64,000 bases of DNA, taken from Chlorophyllum brunneum. Taxonomy: Eukaryota > Basidiomycota > Agaricomycetes > Agaricales > Agaricaceae. The stretch is taken from the NCBI GenBank assembly GCA_963576785.1, contig OY756148.1:1054001-1118000 (forward strand). Reading direction: 5' to 3'. Below the pieces are notes generated by a model that saw only the letters and a list, made by a program, of their open reading frames with translations, ran no database searches and was not told the DNA's origin. A program made the position numbers and the translations under genes. The first letter of the stretch is position 1, and every line of letters starts with the position of its first letter. This document shows positions 12,101 to 22,678 of the stretch, piece by piece.

Positions 12101-12974
12101 ACAGACAGATGGTCTACACAGTGGCGAATGCAAGTCTGCCATTGATTGGGGATTACCAGGCAGTTTTGGCTGCCCATGTTTACAGGGAGACACAGTTGCT
12201 TTGTGTGACATGTCACCTGACTGGCAGGGTTACAGCCCCCAATGCTGAACTTTTTGTTATTTGTATGGCTTTGGGAACTGCTTCTGCAGTTTCTGAGGCT
12301 GTACATATCACAGTCTTTATGGACTTGATTGGTTCTGCCAAGCAAGCCCTTGACCTGTCTATACATTCTGGTCAGGGACATTCCCTGGCTGTTTGTTGTC
12401 TTTTGTTGGAGTAGTTCAGGGATTGTCCTAACCATTCCCTCACCTTCTGGTCTATTCTATCTTTGGCAAAATGGTCCATTCATCAGATGGTGCATGAATA
12501 TACTACTGACCTTCAGATTGCTACTGGACAATGTCCAGCAACTTCTATTGATTTGCTGTATAAGCCCAATATGGTGGCTGTTCAGAAGGCCTGGAAAGTC
12601 TCTTTCCAGGACTCCTCTTATTGAGATTCGAACTTCCTTGCTTTCAAGGATAGTAAGAACAAGGTTTTACAGCCGATATACCTCTATGGGGGTTCTTGGC
12701 TTCCTTTCTTTCCCTCTCAGTCCATTGAGTGAATCATGCCATTCTCAGGCACACACCAACCGGTGAGTACTGCTCCCAGTTTCATCCTCTAGAGCCTATT
12801 GGCTGTGAGTGTGGGGCTCCTCTGGAAACCTACACTCATATCTTGTGCTCTTGTCCTCTGTACAAGAGACATCATGGCCTGCCAGTCTCTATTGACCAAC
12901 TGATATCTTTTCTTAAGTACAATCCCTCTGCATTCACATTTAAGGCCAACACACTGCTTGCGAGAGTTGGATAA
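9160..12974 (+). pseudogene. LINE A ORF2: endonuclease / reverse transcriptase / RNase H (broken)
   Basis: Domains in order: apurinic-type endonuclease (about 9,182-10,086, with IQEPPW, NVYSN, GGDFNCHSELWDP, VIDFLFV and the LSNHAPL His motif); RT (10,576-11,514, with VVTFDIAQFF, the block GVGQGSVLSPVIYSLYLAP and SYIDNG); a connecting region (11,560-12,006); RNase H (12,007-12,414, with the acidic position in NASLPLIGDY apparently changed from Asp to Asn, and ELFVICMALGTASAV); and a C-terminal Cys/His tail (12,729-12,974, CECGAPLETYTHILCSC). Stops at 9,370-9,420, 10,084-10,086, 10,504-10,506, 11,513 and 12,414 disable it. Several correspond to TGG-to-TAG changes relative to copy 2. Confidence 0.8.
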
Positions 12975-13377
12975 CATGGTGTGGCCTCTGCTAGCTTCCC
13001 ACATCTTCAATGTGTATAGAAGTTAATTGCAAATTGATGCATACTCTCCTTAGGGAGGGGAGGCTAGGGGTTGCTCATTTTTTTGGTCTAGGATTCATGC
13101 ATTCATACGTGTTTCCATAACTGTTCACCTAGACCACATGGTGCTCTGGGTTCTTGGCTACACTGATTCCTGACTTGTTATCAATGTAGAGAGTCGAGGA
13201 ATGGTCCAGGGAGTAGCCAAATTCACTTAGAATGTTGCGAGTCCACATGATTTCCTTCCCAGCTTCAACAGCAGCAATGTATTCAGCCTCTGTACTCAAA
13301 AGAGTGACAAAACCCTGATGTTTAGATGACCAACCAACTGTTCCACCACCAACCAAGGTCACATATCCACTAGTAGC

Positions 13378-14133
13378 TCATCCTGTGGTCTTGCAGGAGC
13401 CATGAGATACATCAGAATAGGTGGTAAAGAGTTGCTGGTCATTCTGGGAGTGATAGATGAGTTTGTAGTCAATAGTACCCTTCAAATAACACAAAAGATG
13501 CTTGACTGCAGTCCAATGCTTGGGAGCTGGGTTGTGGTTGAACCTTCCAAGGTAGGAGACAGCAAAAGCAATGTCTGCACACATCATGGTGGCTAGATAT
13601 TGCAGAGAACCAACTGCTGCAAGGTAGGGGACCGTTTTCATTGTTTCTTGCTCATCTGGAGTAGGTACAATGTCTGAGAGGTCTGTTCCAGGTGAGAGAG
13701 GGGTCTGGACAGGCTTAGAGTTGTCCATATGGTAATGTCCTAGGAGTTCTTTGAAGTATTGCTGCTGGGAGAGCGAAATAGAGCTGTTCTGAACGTCTTG
13801 GTGGACTTGTACAGCAAGTAGGAATGTTGTGGGACCGAGATCTCGAAGTTTGAAGTGTTTGGAGAGCTCCTGGATCGTTAATTGCACAGCTGAGTTGTCC
13901 TTTGATACAAGAGTAATGTCATCAATGAAGACTGGGACAATTACCTTGACTGCTCCCTTTGAATAAAGGTAGATAGAGTTGTCAGAACACAGTTTTGAGT
14001 ATCCCAAGGTGGTCATGACACTGTGGAGCTTCTTATTCCACTGTCTGGCCGCCTGCTTGAGTCTATAGAGTGATTTTCGAAGCCTACAAATGCTGTTGGG
14101 GCCTCCCACATGGTATCCTTCAGGCTGGTGCAT
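13378..14133 (-). pseudogene. Copia reverse transcriptase, longest open remnant (about 250 codons)
   Basis: The frame contains CRLRKSLYRLKQAARQW, the polymerase site FIDDI, then FKLRDLGPTTFLLAVQVHQD and LSQQQYFKELLGHYHMDN, all hallmarks of copia RT. It is open for 251 codons, unusually long for this decayed region. The RNase H continuation is in a different segment after a stop at 13,376, so it is a remnant rather than a working polyprotein. It runs off into LINE A at 13,137 instead of reaching an LTR. Confidence 0.75.
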
Positions 14134-14815
14134 ATAGATCTCTTCTTTGAGTTCTCCATAGGTGAAAGTGGATGAAATGTCAATAGATCAAAGCTGGCAG
14201 CCTTCTCTGGCTGCTAGAGCAATTATGAGGTGAAGGGAGGCAGGACAAAAGGTGGGGGCAAAGACTTCAGTATAGTCAGAGCCTAGATGTTGAGAATAGT
14301 GCTTTGCAACAAGTCTGGCCTTATAGCATTCGATTGAACTGTCAGAATGGTGTTTAACTTTGAATACCCAGCCAGAACCAACTGCTTTCTTGCCTGGAGG
14401 AAGCTCAACAATGTCCCAAGTCCCATTGGCCTGCAAATTGAAAATCTCTGTTTCACATGCTTCTTTCCACTATTGGGCATCTGGAGCAGTCATGGTGAGC
14501 TTGTAGGTTTGAGGATCAGGTCCAGAGACACTGGCAGCAAACTTGACCTCACAGAAACCACTATCAGCCAGTAGAGCCTCTTTTTTGTCATCTTCTTCAA
14601 CCAGAGGGTTTACTTTGACCTTCCACCACTCCCCAGGCTCCTTTCTCACTTGATTTGAATGCCTACAAGGTAGTGGTTTGGTTGAGGGTGTAGAACAAGC
14701 TAGAGGGGTCATTGGGGTTGTGGGGAGTGTAAATGATGAGCTAGCAGACTGTAAGGGCAGTGGAGGAGTACTGGAACACTTTGGAATGAATGGTGAGGCT
14801 GGTGGTGGACTTGTC

Positions 14816-15149
14816 TGTTAGAAGTAGTAAATCCACAGATCTGGGTAGATATAAATAGTTGTTGATTCCCTCCCACATCATGTCAGACTTTATCCCACAT
14901 TATGTCAGATGTTTTCTCACTCTGTCAGATTACTATCATTACTCTCTCATGTCATGCTATATTTAGGTAGCTTTAGTCATTAGGAATTAGTAACTGGGCA
15001 TTGATGTATATGTATATCAAGACCACTTGACAAGACTGTTACCTTGTCAAGTTGGACCCAATATAACAGCATTAACATATCTTCTTTGCACTCTCTTAGC
15101 TGCACAAGACAAGCCTGTACCTTTACACTGCTTACCATTTTATTTAACA
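14816..15149 (-). repeat. Solo LTR, 334 bp, inside copia pol (twin of 22,986-23,319)
   Basis: The plus strand runs TGTTAGAAG...TTTAACA and is the reverse complement of the 334-bp LTR at 22,986-23,319. A perfect 5-bp target duplication, TTGTC, flanks it (14,811-14,815 and 15,150-15,154). It separates two parts of the copia pol frame. Differences from its twin are mostly transitions. No PBS or coding sequence adjoins it. Confidence 0.9.
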
Positions 15150-16485
15150 TTGTCTGACTTGGGAGAGGAACTGTGGGCACATTTCAAGGCTGTTGAGCTT
15201 GTAGTGGTGCATAGAAGTTGTCTTCATCACCCCCTTCATCTCCAAAAGAGAGCAAGTCCAGAAATGTCGATGGAGAGCCAGTAGATGAGTTAGAAGGTGG
15301 TGGATCATTTGGAGAGGGTAGTGGACCAACAAACCATGGTATAGCTTCCATTTTTGCTCTAGAGAGGCCAGAGAAGTGTCTTTCATCAAAATCTGCTTGT
15401 TCAGAGATGCAGACCTTGCAAGTAGTTGGGTTATAGAACTTCCAACCTTTGTAGCCAGCTGGGTAGCCAATAAAAATGCATTTTTCAAAGTGTGGTTGGA
15501 GGGAATTTCACTTATCTTGTTAGATGTGGACATAGGCAGTACAACCCTATACTCTAAAATGTGAAACATCCAGTTTACGGCCATAAAATGCTTCAAATAG
15601 CATCAAATTTGCAAGAGAAGCTGTAGGGAGATGGTTCCAAATGTGTACTATCAAAGCAAGGCATTCCCCCCAAAATGATGGTGGTAACTGTGATTCTGAG
15701 AGCATAGCAGTGATCCTCTCTCCCATAGTACAATTTGCTCATTCAGCTAGGCCATTTTTCTGGGGTCTGTTGCGAATAGAGTGCCTCTTTTTGATCCCAG
15801 CCTGCTCAGTAAACCTCAAGAATGCTCCAGACATGTATTCACCACCTTTATCATCCTGTAGAGCTTGAATTTTTATCCCCAGTTGATTCTCAGCCCATGA
15901 TTTGTAGACTTTGAATGCTTCAAAGGCCTCAGACTTGGCCTTGAGTGGGTAAACTGCTCGAAAATGCATAGAATCATTGATAAATGAGATCTAGAACTTG
16001 TACCCTTGAACTATGCTGATTAGGAGTAGTCCATGGAGGTCTGTGTGTACCAGATCAAGTGGGGAGTGGTTGTAACTGAGGGAAGAGGGGAATGGGTTCG
16101 CATGCATCTTTCTTGCAAGGCATGGTTTGCAAATAGGACCTGAAGCAGTAGTAGAGTTGAGTTTAAGGCTCTTGACTTAAAGCACCTGTGCCATAGAGAG
16201 AGGTCCAGAGGGAGGGTAGAGGTGTGGAGGGCCATTTCAGAGTGCCTAGTGATGCCATCAAGTGATACTGAGTTGTTGGAATGAATGGTAGCTGTGAAAA
16301 GTATGTTTTCTCCAAGTTTGAACTCTATAGAGCAAGCAGTGATCAAGATATTGAAGTTCTTGTACTGGGTAAGGTATAGGCATGATAGGAGGTTGCTCTT
16401 GAGCTCTGGGACATGTAAAACATGTATAAACTCGACTGCTGTGGTCTCTCCAGTGGCCAGAAATGGTTGGAACACCATAGAATCA

Positions 16486-16900
16486 GTTGGCCTAATGGTT
16501 GAGTGGTTTGGGTGTGGGCTTAATTCCTACCAGGCTGCTTGGCTAGGAAGTCCTGAGTTCAAAACCTGTAGGGGGGATTTATTCTCAACCATGGGAAGTA
16601 CCAGTGTGTGAGGCATGGTTGCTTAGCAATATTCCTGGATGACACTAGATTAGGTTGTGTGGTCCTATTTGGCATTATTTGGTGCTATCACAGGCTAGTG
16701 TGGGAGTTGTCACACCCAGCCACATAGCAAGTCACATAGTGACATCACACTGTCACGGTGTGACCCAACTGTATATGTTGCCCAAGTCCAATATTGGCCA
16801 AAGGCAGTAGTACCTAATACTGGGACCTAACTTAGGAGGATTACCTAAGCCACTGCTAGAGATAGAGTATTATAAGAAAGGGAATGTTATGATAATAGTC
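16486..16900 (+). mobile_element. SINE-like element with a tRNA-derived head
   Basis: Directly after the copia pol remnant ends, TGGCCTAATGG (about 16,488-16,498) matches the Pol III A-box consensus TRGYNNARNGG. GTTCAAAAC (about 16,556-16,564) matches the B-box core GWTCRANNC. The spacing of about 60 bp is long for an ordinary tRNA but acceptable for a SINE. No clean cloverleaf could be drawn, so it is not called as a tRNA. The right end is not resolved, and no second copy was seen in the window to define it. Confidence 0.4.
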
Positions 16901-17519
16901 TGACTTGGGGCATGCTGAAAAAAGCTGCCAAGATAGGATACCTCTCCTGGTCCACTTTGGTATAGTTCCAGTAGTTAGTAGATATAATCCAATCTCCAGA
17001 TTAAGGATGCTGACTAAGTCAGCTTAAAATAATCTCAGGACCAATCTGGTAGTAGTGTTTGCAAGGTATAGATTTCAGACAGTTAAGCATAGGGATCTGG
17101 GCCATAAGGTATACCAAACCAGCTGCTGAGGAACAGGAAGCAACTCCGGGGTAGGGCCTGGGTGATATTGTGGGCTGTAGCAGGTGATGTACCAGGGTGT
17201 GCTGAAAAAAGCTGCCAGTTATCAGAGAATGCTCACTTGGCTTAAGAGGACTAAATCCTATAATAGTTGGCCTGGTATAGAAAAAATAGCCAGGTTCCAC
17301 TACTTCCAGCAACCTAGTCTTGTTTGCCAATAGACCAGTTTCCTGGTTGAGTCACTGACAAGCCACCACAGTGCTGTCAATCACAGAAGCCATGTATATT
17401 GCCATGTACAAGACATCTTGTCAACTGATTTAGATTTATCAGCTGCTAGATAAGATTGGGTTCAAGTAGCCTGCTCCACATCTCATATGTGACAATCTAG
17501 GATCGACCTTCTGGGCTTT
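16901..17519. other. Unassigned repeat-like stretch with a short direct repeat
   Basis: No coding similarity was recognised here. The 18-base string TGCTGAAAAAAGCTGCCA occurs twice, near 16,914 and 17,199, which suggests a duplicated or repetitive unit. Open frames in the stretch (for example minus-strand 17,019-17,330) have no recognisable protein features. Confidence 0.35.
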
Positions 17520-17743
17520 CAACCCAGTTGTTGAACATTGATCTAAACATGTCATGATTCACTGGCACTTCATCTGTGAACTCGTTGAGACAGGCAAAAT
17601 AGAACTATTTTATGTGGAGTCTGAAAAGAACCCTGCTGACATCTGTACAAAAAGTCTGAATACTTTTAAATTTCAATGATGTCACAATTATTTACCTATT
17701 CAGTTCAGTACTTGATTCATATTACACTTTGAGCTAAGAGGAG
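17520..17743 (+). pseudogene. Copia family D pol 3' end (RNase H C-terminus) and polypurine tract
   Basis: The plus strand encodes the typical end of copia RNase H: SKHVMIHWHF followed by ELVETGKIELFYVESEKNPAD and ICTKSL, after an in-frame TGA. The coding sequence ends about 100 bp before the purine-rich tract GCTAAGAGGAG, which directly precedes an LTR at 17,744. This layout (RNase H end, PPT, LTR) identifies the 3' end of a copia element. The upstream part of pol is missing. Confidence 0.75.
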
Positions 17744-18187
17744 TGTTGTCATTTGCACTTACTATAGCTGCATTCTGTATGACTAGCTCTTCAGTATTAT
17801 TCATGTAATATTTGTCATCAAGGCTGCATTCTCTGACTCACATTATGCACCATTTCCTCATGTATTTCATGAGCTGACTAATACTCTGTCACTCCAATTA
17901 TGCTACTGGACACCACTGATAATATCGCAGTGTTTTAAGGGACTCTGTAGTCATTACTGACTTATTATACATAGTTATTACTCATAGGTCTTAGGGTTTG
18001 CTACCCAGACATTTAGTATATAAAGCAGCATGTATTCCCTTATGTTTCTTTAGATAATCTACTCAATTTCTACCTCACTCTACTTAACTCACAGCAACTC
18101 CTACTAGTACTTGACTGTCCTACTAACCAACCTATCAGTAAGTCAGATCATCTGTCTGCTACTATATAGATACTATGCTGTTCAACA
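17744..18187 (+). repeat. Copia family D 3' LTR, 444 bp
   Basis: The LTR begins TGTTGTCATTTGCAC and ends CTGTTCAACA, with TGTTG/CAACA inverted termini. It is the same family as 26,695-27,135 (reverse orientation) and the fragment at 27,565. A TATA box (AGTATATAAAG) lies near 18,016, suitable for LTR-driven transcription. It follows the PPT and RNase H end at 17,743. The 5' half of the element is absent. Confidence 0.85.
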
Positions 18188-18784
18188 TTGGGACATGTCA
18201 TTGATGAGGTGACTGATTTTCATGATTGTCCCTCTCTGGAATCCCTAGAACAGGTAGATGCCTTGGCTTAGGCTACAAGAACACTGATCAAGGTCCCAAA
18301 TGATTGTTAAGTGAAATTAAGGACGTATGATTATCGTATACAGCTGTTAAGTGAGCCTGGCAGTTGCTACTTATAATGAACATTTGTAACAATGCATCAG
18401 CAGTCTAGTAACTTCGTTAGCGTAGCTAAACACATTTGATATTATAGTTAAGCTACTGTAATATACTAGTTTGCTATTAACTTAGTCTTATTTTATTTGC
18501 TTATGCAATTTGTCTATATCTCTTTTATATCCAAATTCTAATTTCTATTCGCTTATGAAGATTAAGTTCTTAATCCTAATTCCATCTAATAATAAATCTT
18601 ATAAAAATAAGATACAAAACTCCCGTGGAGTTGTTATGCAAATATTCCACTAGCTTACGCTAGGTACAAGTGAACCTTCGTTTATTAATCATTACACTGA
18701 TTACTTCAAATACTTCCACTGTATTTGTAATGCTGTTACTTACGTGTTTATTACTATCCTTATTATGGCTGAAGCTTTCTCTGA
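18188..18784. other. AT-rich stretch between copia LTR and LINE B, nothing recognised
   Basis: About 600 bp of AT-rich sequence without a significant open frame, LTR end or poly-A. Probably decayed repeat or original intergenic DNA. Confidence 0.4.
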
Positions 18785-21700
18785 CACATAGACCCACCAT
18801 TCAAAGGAAATCTGGATCACCCGCCACACTTGTTCCTGGTGGGACAAAGCATGCACCATCTCCTTCTCCAGGTACTAGGGCTCTTGGAGCTGCAGTGACT
18901 GGGGGAACTTTAGGTGTGCTTGTACAGCAGCCAAACATTGATTCTTTGATTCCAAGATTGAAAAGATCACTTCTACTAACAAGTGGCCATGGAATCTGAT
19001 GGAGTGGGTCAAGGCTCACAAGTTGCCCCCTTGCAAAGCTATCCAGTATAATGGGCAGCCTTGTCATAGTATAGACTCCCTTTGGAATGCCCTCTACTTA
19101 ATATATAATTCCACTACTGATTGGCAGTGTGGCATGTCTGTTCTGGACCCCCTCCCTGACTGGAAGGTCAGGAAATAGGTCCTATTCTTGGCATTGGAGC
19201 TTATGGAGGCTTTGTCCTTCTGTTCAAACATATTCTCTCCAGGGCCAGACTACATTATATGGTCTCTCCTCAAGCATATTGTCATTAATGAAGATTGTTT
19301 GACAGTATTCCTGCAACTGGCCAATGCCTGCCTTATGGTAGGTCACTGGCCTCACAGTTTCAAGCAGTCACTCTCAGTTATCATTCCAAAACTAGGAAAG
19401 CCCTCCTACTCTACTCCCAAGGTCTTTAGGCTTATTGTGCTCCTGAACACTCTTGGTAAACTGGTTGAGAAAATGCTTTCCAACCACATCTAGTTTGATG
19501 CCATTAAACATGATATCTTCTACCCCCATCAACTCAGAGGTATTTGCCAACATTCCACTGAGGATGCCAGGTTGTTCCTTACCCACCTGGTTTGTGCTGG
19601 ATGGGCTAAAGGTCTCAAGATGAGTATGGTCACTTTTGACATTGCTTAGCATTGTGGTCTTCAATCTTTTTGTAGTATTGTGCTTGTCATGGAGTATAAC
19701 AAGTCTGAACTTTTCCACTTCTCCAGGAAACCTGGGGACATTAATCCCTCCCTTGATCTGGGCTTTGGTCCATTCACTAGGGACACTCCTCTTTGCCCTA
19801 AGACCTATTGGAGGTACCTGGGCTTCTACTTTGATCATGCCCTGAACTTTCAGGAACGTATTCAGCACTACTCTACCAAAGCCCTCTCTACTGTTAAGGC
19901 AATAGGGATACTAGGTAACTCTTTGCATGGTCTGACCCCCAAGCAGAAGTGCCTCCTCTACAGGTCATGTGTTGTCCCTATTGTGACATATGGCTTCTAT
20001 TTGTGGTACTTTGATAAAGCTCAATGCAAGAATTTTCTCAAGTCTCTCAATGCTATACAATGCAAGGCTGCATTGTGGACCACTGGTGCATTCCACACCT
20101 CCCCCTCTGGCAGTGCTGAAGCCCTCACTAGTCTTATCCCTGTCGACCTCCATCTGAAAAAGCTGGCCTCAAGAGCAAACTACTGACTCACCACCCTCTC
20201 TGATATATACCCTCTTCAATCCCTCCTAGATTGTCTGAATACTAAGGGTGCCCTCCCACACCCTCTCTCCATCTCCCTTTTGACTGATTGTCTTCTCAGA
20301 CAGGTCAAGGGCTCTCTTATGGAAATGGTCTTCCTACTCCCATCACTCACTGAACCATTTGATCCCTGCTCCACAGTAGCTCAGCCTGGTCACCATCTCC
20401 TAGACTACTTCACAGCCCAGGTATCTTTCCATGACTCTCCTCATGCCTGTGATGAGAGAGCCATGCATATATAGTATCTGAACAGTATCTTGGAATATGC
20501 TAATGCTGACCCTTGGGCCCTTACTATGGTGATGGATGCAAGTCTGCCACTGTGGGGGGAATTCCAGGTAGTCTCTACTGCCCAGATCTACTGGTCAGGC
20601 CAGTGTGTTTTCCAAACAAGATATGCAGCTGGTTGAGTGATGGTCCCTGATGTAGAGCTGTATACTATCCAGATTGCAATTAGGAAGACTACCAGCCTCC
20701 CTAACTGTGACTCCATTATTCTGTTCATGAATTCTCCTGATATGGCTAGGAGAGTAGTGGACCCCTCCATTCACTCTGGCCAAGCTCATTTACCGGCCAT
20801 GTGTAACTCTCTTATGGAGTGGTTCAAGGGTTGCCCCAAATACTTCCTTCACATCTGACACACTTACTCTTTGGAGAAGTGGGCCATTCATGGTATCATA
20901 TACCAGTACTATACCAGACTTCAGGTTTCTGTGGGTTCCTGTCCACAAACCTCCCTTGACTCCCTTTGTTAGAAGGTTGTCAAATCCTGCCAGGATGCCT
21001 GGGTCACTTGATTCCAGGATCCTACTTACTTAGGTAGCCAGTTCATGGCTCTCAAAGGGCACAATGGTAAGCTCCTCTAGCCCACCTACCTCAATGGAGG
21101 TTCATGGCTGTCTTCTGCCACAGTAGAGTCCAACTTACTGTCAGCCCACATATATAGAGTTATACTCAACCATATGCTAATTGGGGCCTATAAGTCTTGA
21201 TTCTTCCAGGATAAACCATTCTGGTGTCCATGTGGGGCTCCTTTTGAGTCACATGTGCATATTCTTACCTCTTGTGAGAGATTTCTAGGGAGTACCCAGC
21301 TATGCCGGGTGCCCTTGTCAAGTTCTTGAAGGTGAACCCTCAGGTATTTGCCTTTCCATCCATTCCTTAGGGGATTGGATAACTGGCTTAGGGCAGAAAG
21401 GTTATTGTCTAGCACTGGAGGCCTCTGGCAAAGACCTGGCAAATGTTTTCGATAACTGGTGAATGGACCTGACCCCTATAGTGACTAGATATAGTGAAGA
21501 CACCAATAGCCACACAAATAGTGTGGCTGATCACTCTGGTAAGGGTGACTATAGCCAGGGGGTTAGTTCCAAGTAAAAGGGAGTTGGGTACTTAGTAGCA
21601 GAGCTAGTAACTTGGTATATTGCCAATGCTAAGCATTTACAGTGAATCAACACCTACTGACTGGGCCTGGTCTTTGGACTAGATAACTGGTTGGAGGACC

Positions 21701-21936
21701 CCTCTGCCCACTTACCTCCTCTGGTGTCCACTCCCCTCACTCTTCAGGCTCAGGAGTAGGATGCAATTCTGTCTACCAATGGCTTCAGGTATCAGTACAT
21801 CTGCTTGGGGGGGCATGTCCACCACTTCTCTATAGATACCTACTAGTCTACTCTTTTGTATTCTGGCCATGAGCTGTGTTTGAGCACCACATAATAAATT
21901 GGCCTTAGGCTATGATTCAAAAAAAAAACAAAAAAA
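18785..21936 (+). mobile_element. LINE family B copy 2 with internal RT deletion and 3' A-rich tail
   Basis: Starts in the endonuclease-RT linker (about 18,950, ITSTNKWPWNLMEWVKAHKLP-type text) and covers RT blocks up to VTFDIA at 19,643. It then jumps straight to LVMEYNKSELFHFS at about 19,680, so the catalytic SYVDD-type block is deleted. It continues through the post-RT region (19,680-20,186), RNase H (about 20,530-20,900) and the Cys/His tail (about 21,130-21,380). The 3' end reads CCTTAGGCTATGATTC followed by A-rich sequence (21,919-21,936), matching copy 1. Many stops confirm that it is inactive. Confidence 0.85.
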
Positions 21937-21984
21937 GCACCACCTTAAACATGTTGATTTAAATAAATAAAAAAAAGAGGCTGG
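21937..21984 (+). repeat. Tiny LINE A-type 3' tail remnant
   Basis: CACCACCTTAAACATGTTGATTT followed by A-rich sequence matches, in reverse complement, the end of LINE A copy 1 next to its poly-T (447-465). It is therefore probably a severely 5'-truncated 3' end of a LINE A insertion lying between LINE B and copia gag. Confidence 0.5.
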
Positions 21985-22393
21985 AGAGGCTAATGATGAG
22001 GATAATAATGCATTTTGGACATACTCCATGGCTGAGCTGGCTGTAGCTGGGGCTAGACAGGCAGAGAGAGGTGTAGAAGGTGTGGTAGCCTTTTCAGAAC
22101 ATCTAGAGCATTGCTTTTGTTGATTTCTGGTGTCCAGTTGGGCCTTGCTTCGAGCCTGAATATAATAATGGCAGTTGAGCATATCATGGCCAGTCTTGGT
22201 ACAGAAATTGCAAATAGCAGTCATTGGGCATTGCTGAGAGTGTGGAGAGGTGGTGTAGGATGTAGTAGACATAGTGGAGGACTTGTAACGGCAATGGTGA
22301 AAGGATAAGGAGAGAATTTGAGGTGAGGAGGGAATAATGAGTTGATTAGGATAAATTATGGATAAATCTCGAATTTCTTGCTTCTAAAGCTTG
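21985..22393 (-). pseudogene. Copia family C gag fragment with zinc knuckle
   Basis: The minus strand encodes CNFCTKTGHDMLNC (C-x2-C-x4-H-x4-C), the retroviral-type zinc knuckle of copia gag, near 22,190-22,230. It is colinear with 24,045-24,130 on the plus strand. It lies downstream, in its own sense, of a family C LTR and primer-binding site (22,393-22,678), so this is the 5' end of a minus-strand copia element cut off on the left by LINE remnants. The extreme gag N-terminus was not resolved. Confidence 0.75.
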
Positions 22394-22405
22394 GGGCCCA
22401 TAACC
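22393..22405 (-). promoter_or_regulatory. Copia primer-binding site (initiator Met-tRNA internal type)
   Basis: Immediately after the LTR end (TTTATCA) the minus strand reads GGTTATGGGCCCC. This resembles the Drosophila copia primer site, which pairs with the anticodon arm of initiator Met-tRNA rather than its 3' end. The same string follows the LTR at 23,862, and a variant (GGTTATGGACCCC) follows the family D LTR at 26,695. Confidence 0.65.
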
Positions 22406-22678
22406 TGATAAAGGTAGTATGCAGTGGGACTGTTGAACAGTCCTAGAAAGCAAGAAATAAGTCTATTAAGTGACCAGATATCTCTGGAGACTGTGGACTA
22501 TTGTTAGAGACTGGAGAATAAGTGTACAAGGTTCTACTCACCTGTGGACTATTGTTAGAGACTAGAGAAGCCTCTGAGACATCCACAGGTATCTAAGTTC
22601 AACCCATCATATGACACAATCAGTCCATCAGCTTACAATCTATAACTTGGTGCAGATCACAACTTGCATACTCTAACA
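22406..22678 (-). repeat. Copia family C 5' LTR, 273 bp
   Basis: In sense orientation it runs TGTTAGAGTATGC...CCTTTATCA, followed by the primer-binding site and gag on the minus strand. It holds two partial units of the 51-bp subrepeat. Its upstream edge (22,678) abuts LINE A copy 4. Confidence 0.85.

Larger units (their letters stand above)
7410..13137 (+). mobile_element. LINE family A copy 3, most complete copy (ORF1 + ORF2)
   Basis: This is the most complete LINE in the window, with a 5' region, ORF1 (about 7,531-9,076) and ORF2 (about 9,160-12,974) encoding apurinic endonuclease, RT, RNase H and a Cys/His tail. The last part of the 3' UTR and the poly-A are missing compared with copy 1: the sequence stops near 13,137, where it meets a truncated copia element. 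Many in-frame stops make it inactive. The order EN-RT-RNase H with a gag-like ORF1 fits the Tad/I group of fungal LINEs. Confidence 0.85.
13138..16484 (-). mobile_element. Ty1/copia element, minus strand, truncated at both ends
   Basis: Reading leftwards from 16,484: end of gag/protease (FQPFLATGETTAVEF, shared with 24,460-24,600), GAG-pre-integrase segment, integrase core (about 15,739-15,969, with QALQDDKGGEYMSG and the later E context), the connector (14,188-14,712), RT (13,378-14,133, with RLKQAARQWNKKLH and the active site VFIDDI) and the start of RNase H (13,129-13,362, STEAEYIAA). The domain order INT-RT-RH identifies Ty1/copia. No LTRs remain at its ends. It is interrupted by a solo LTR (14,816-15,149) and by several stops. 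Confidence 0.85.
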
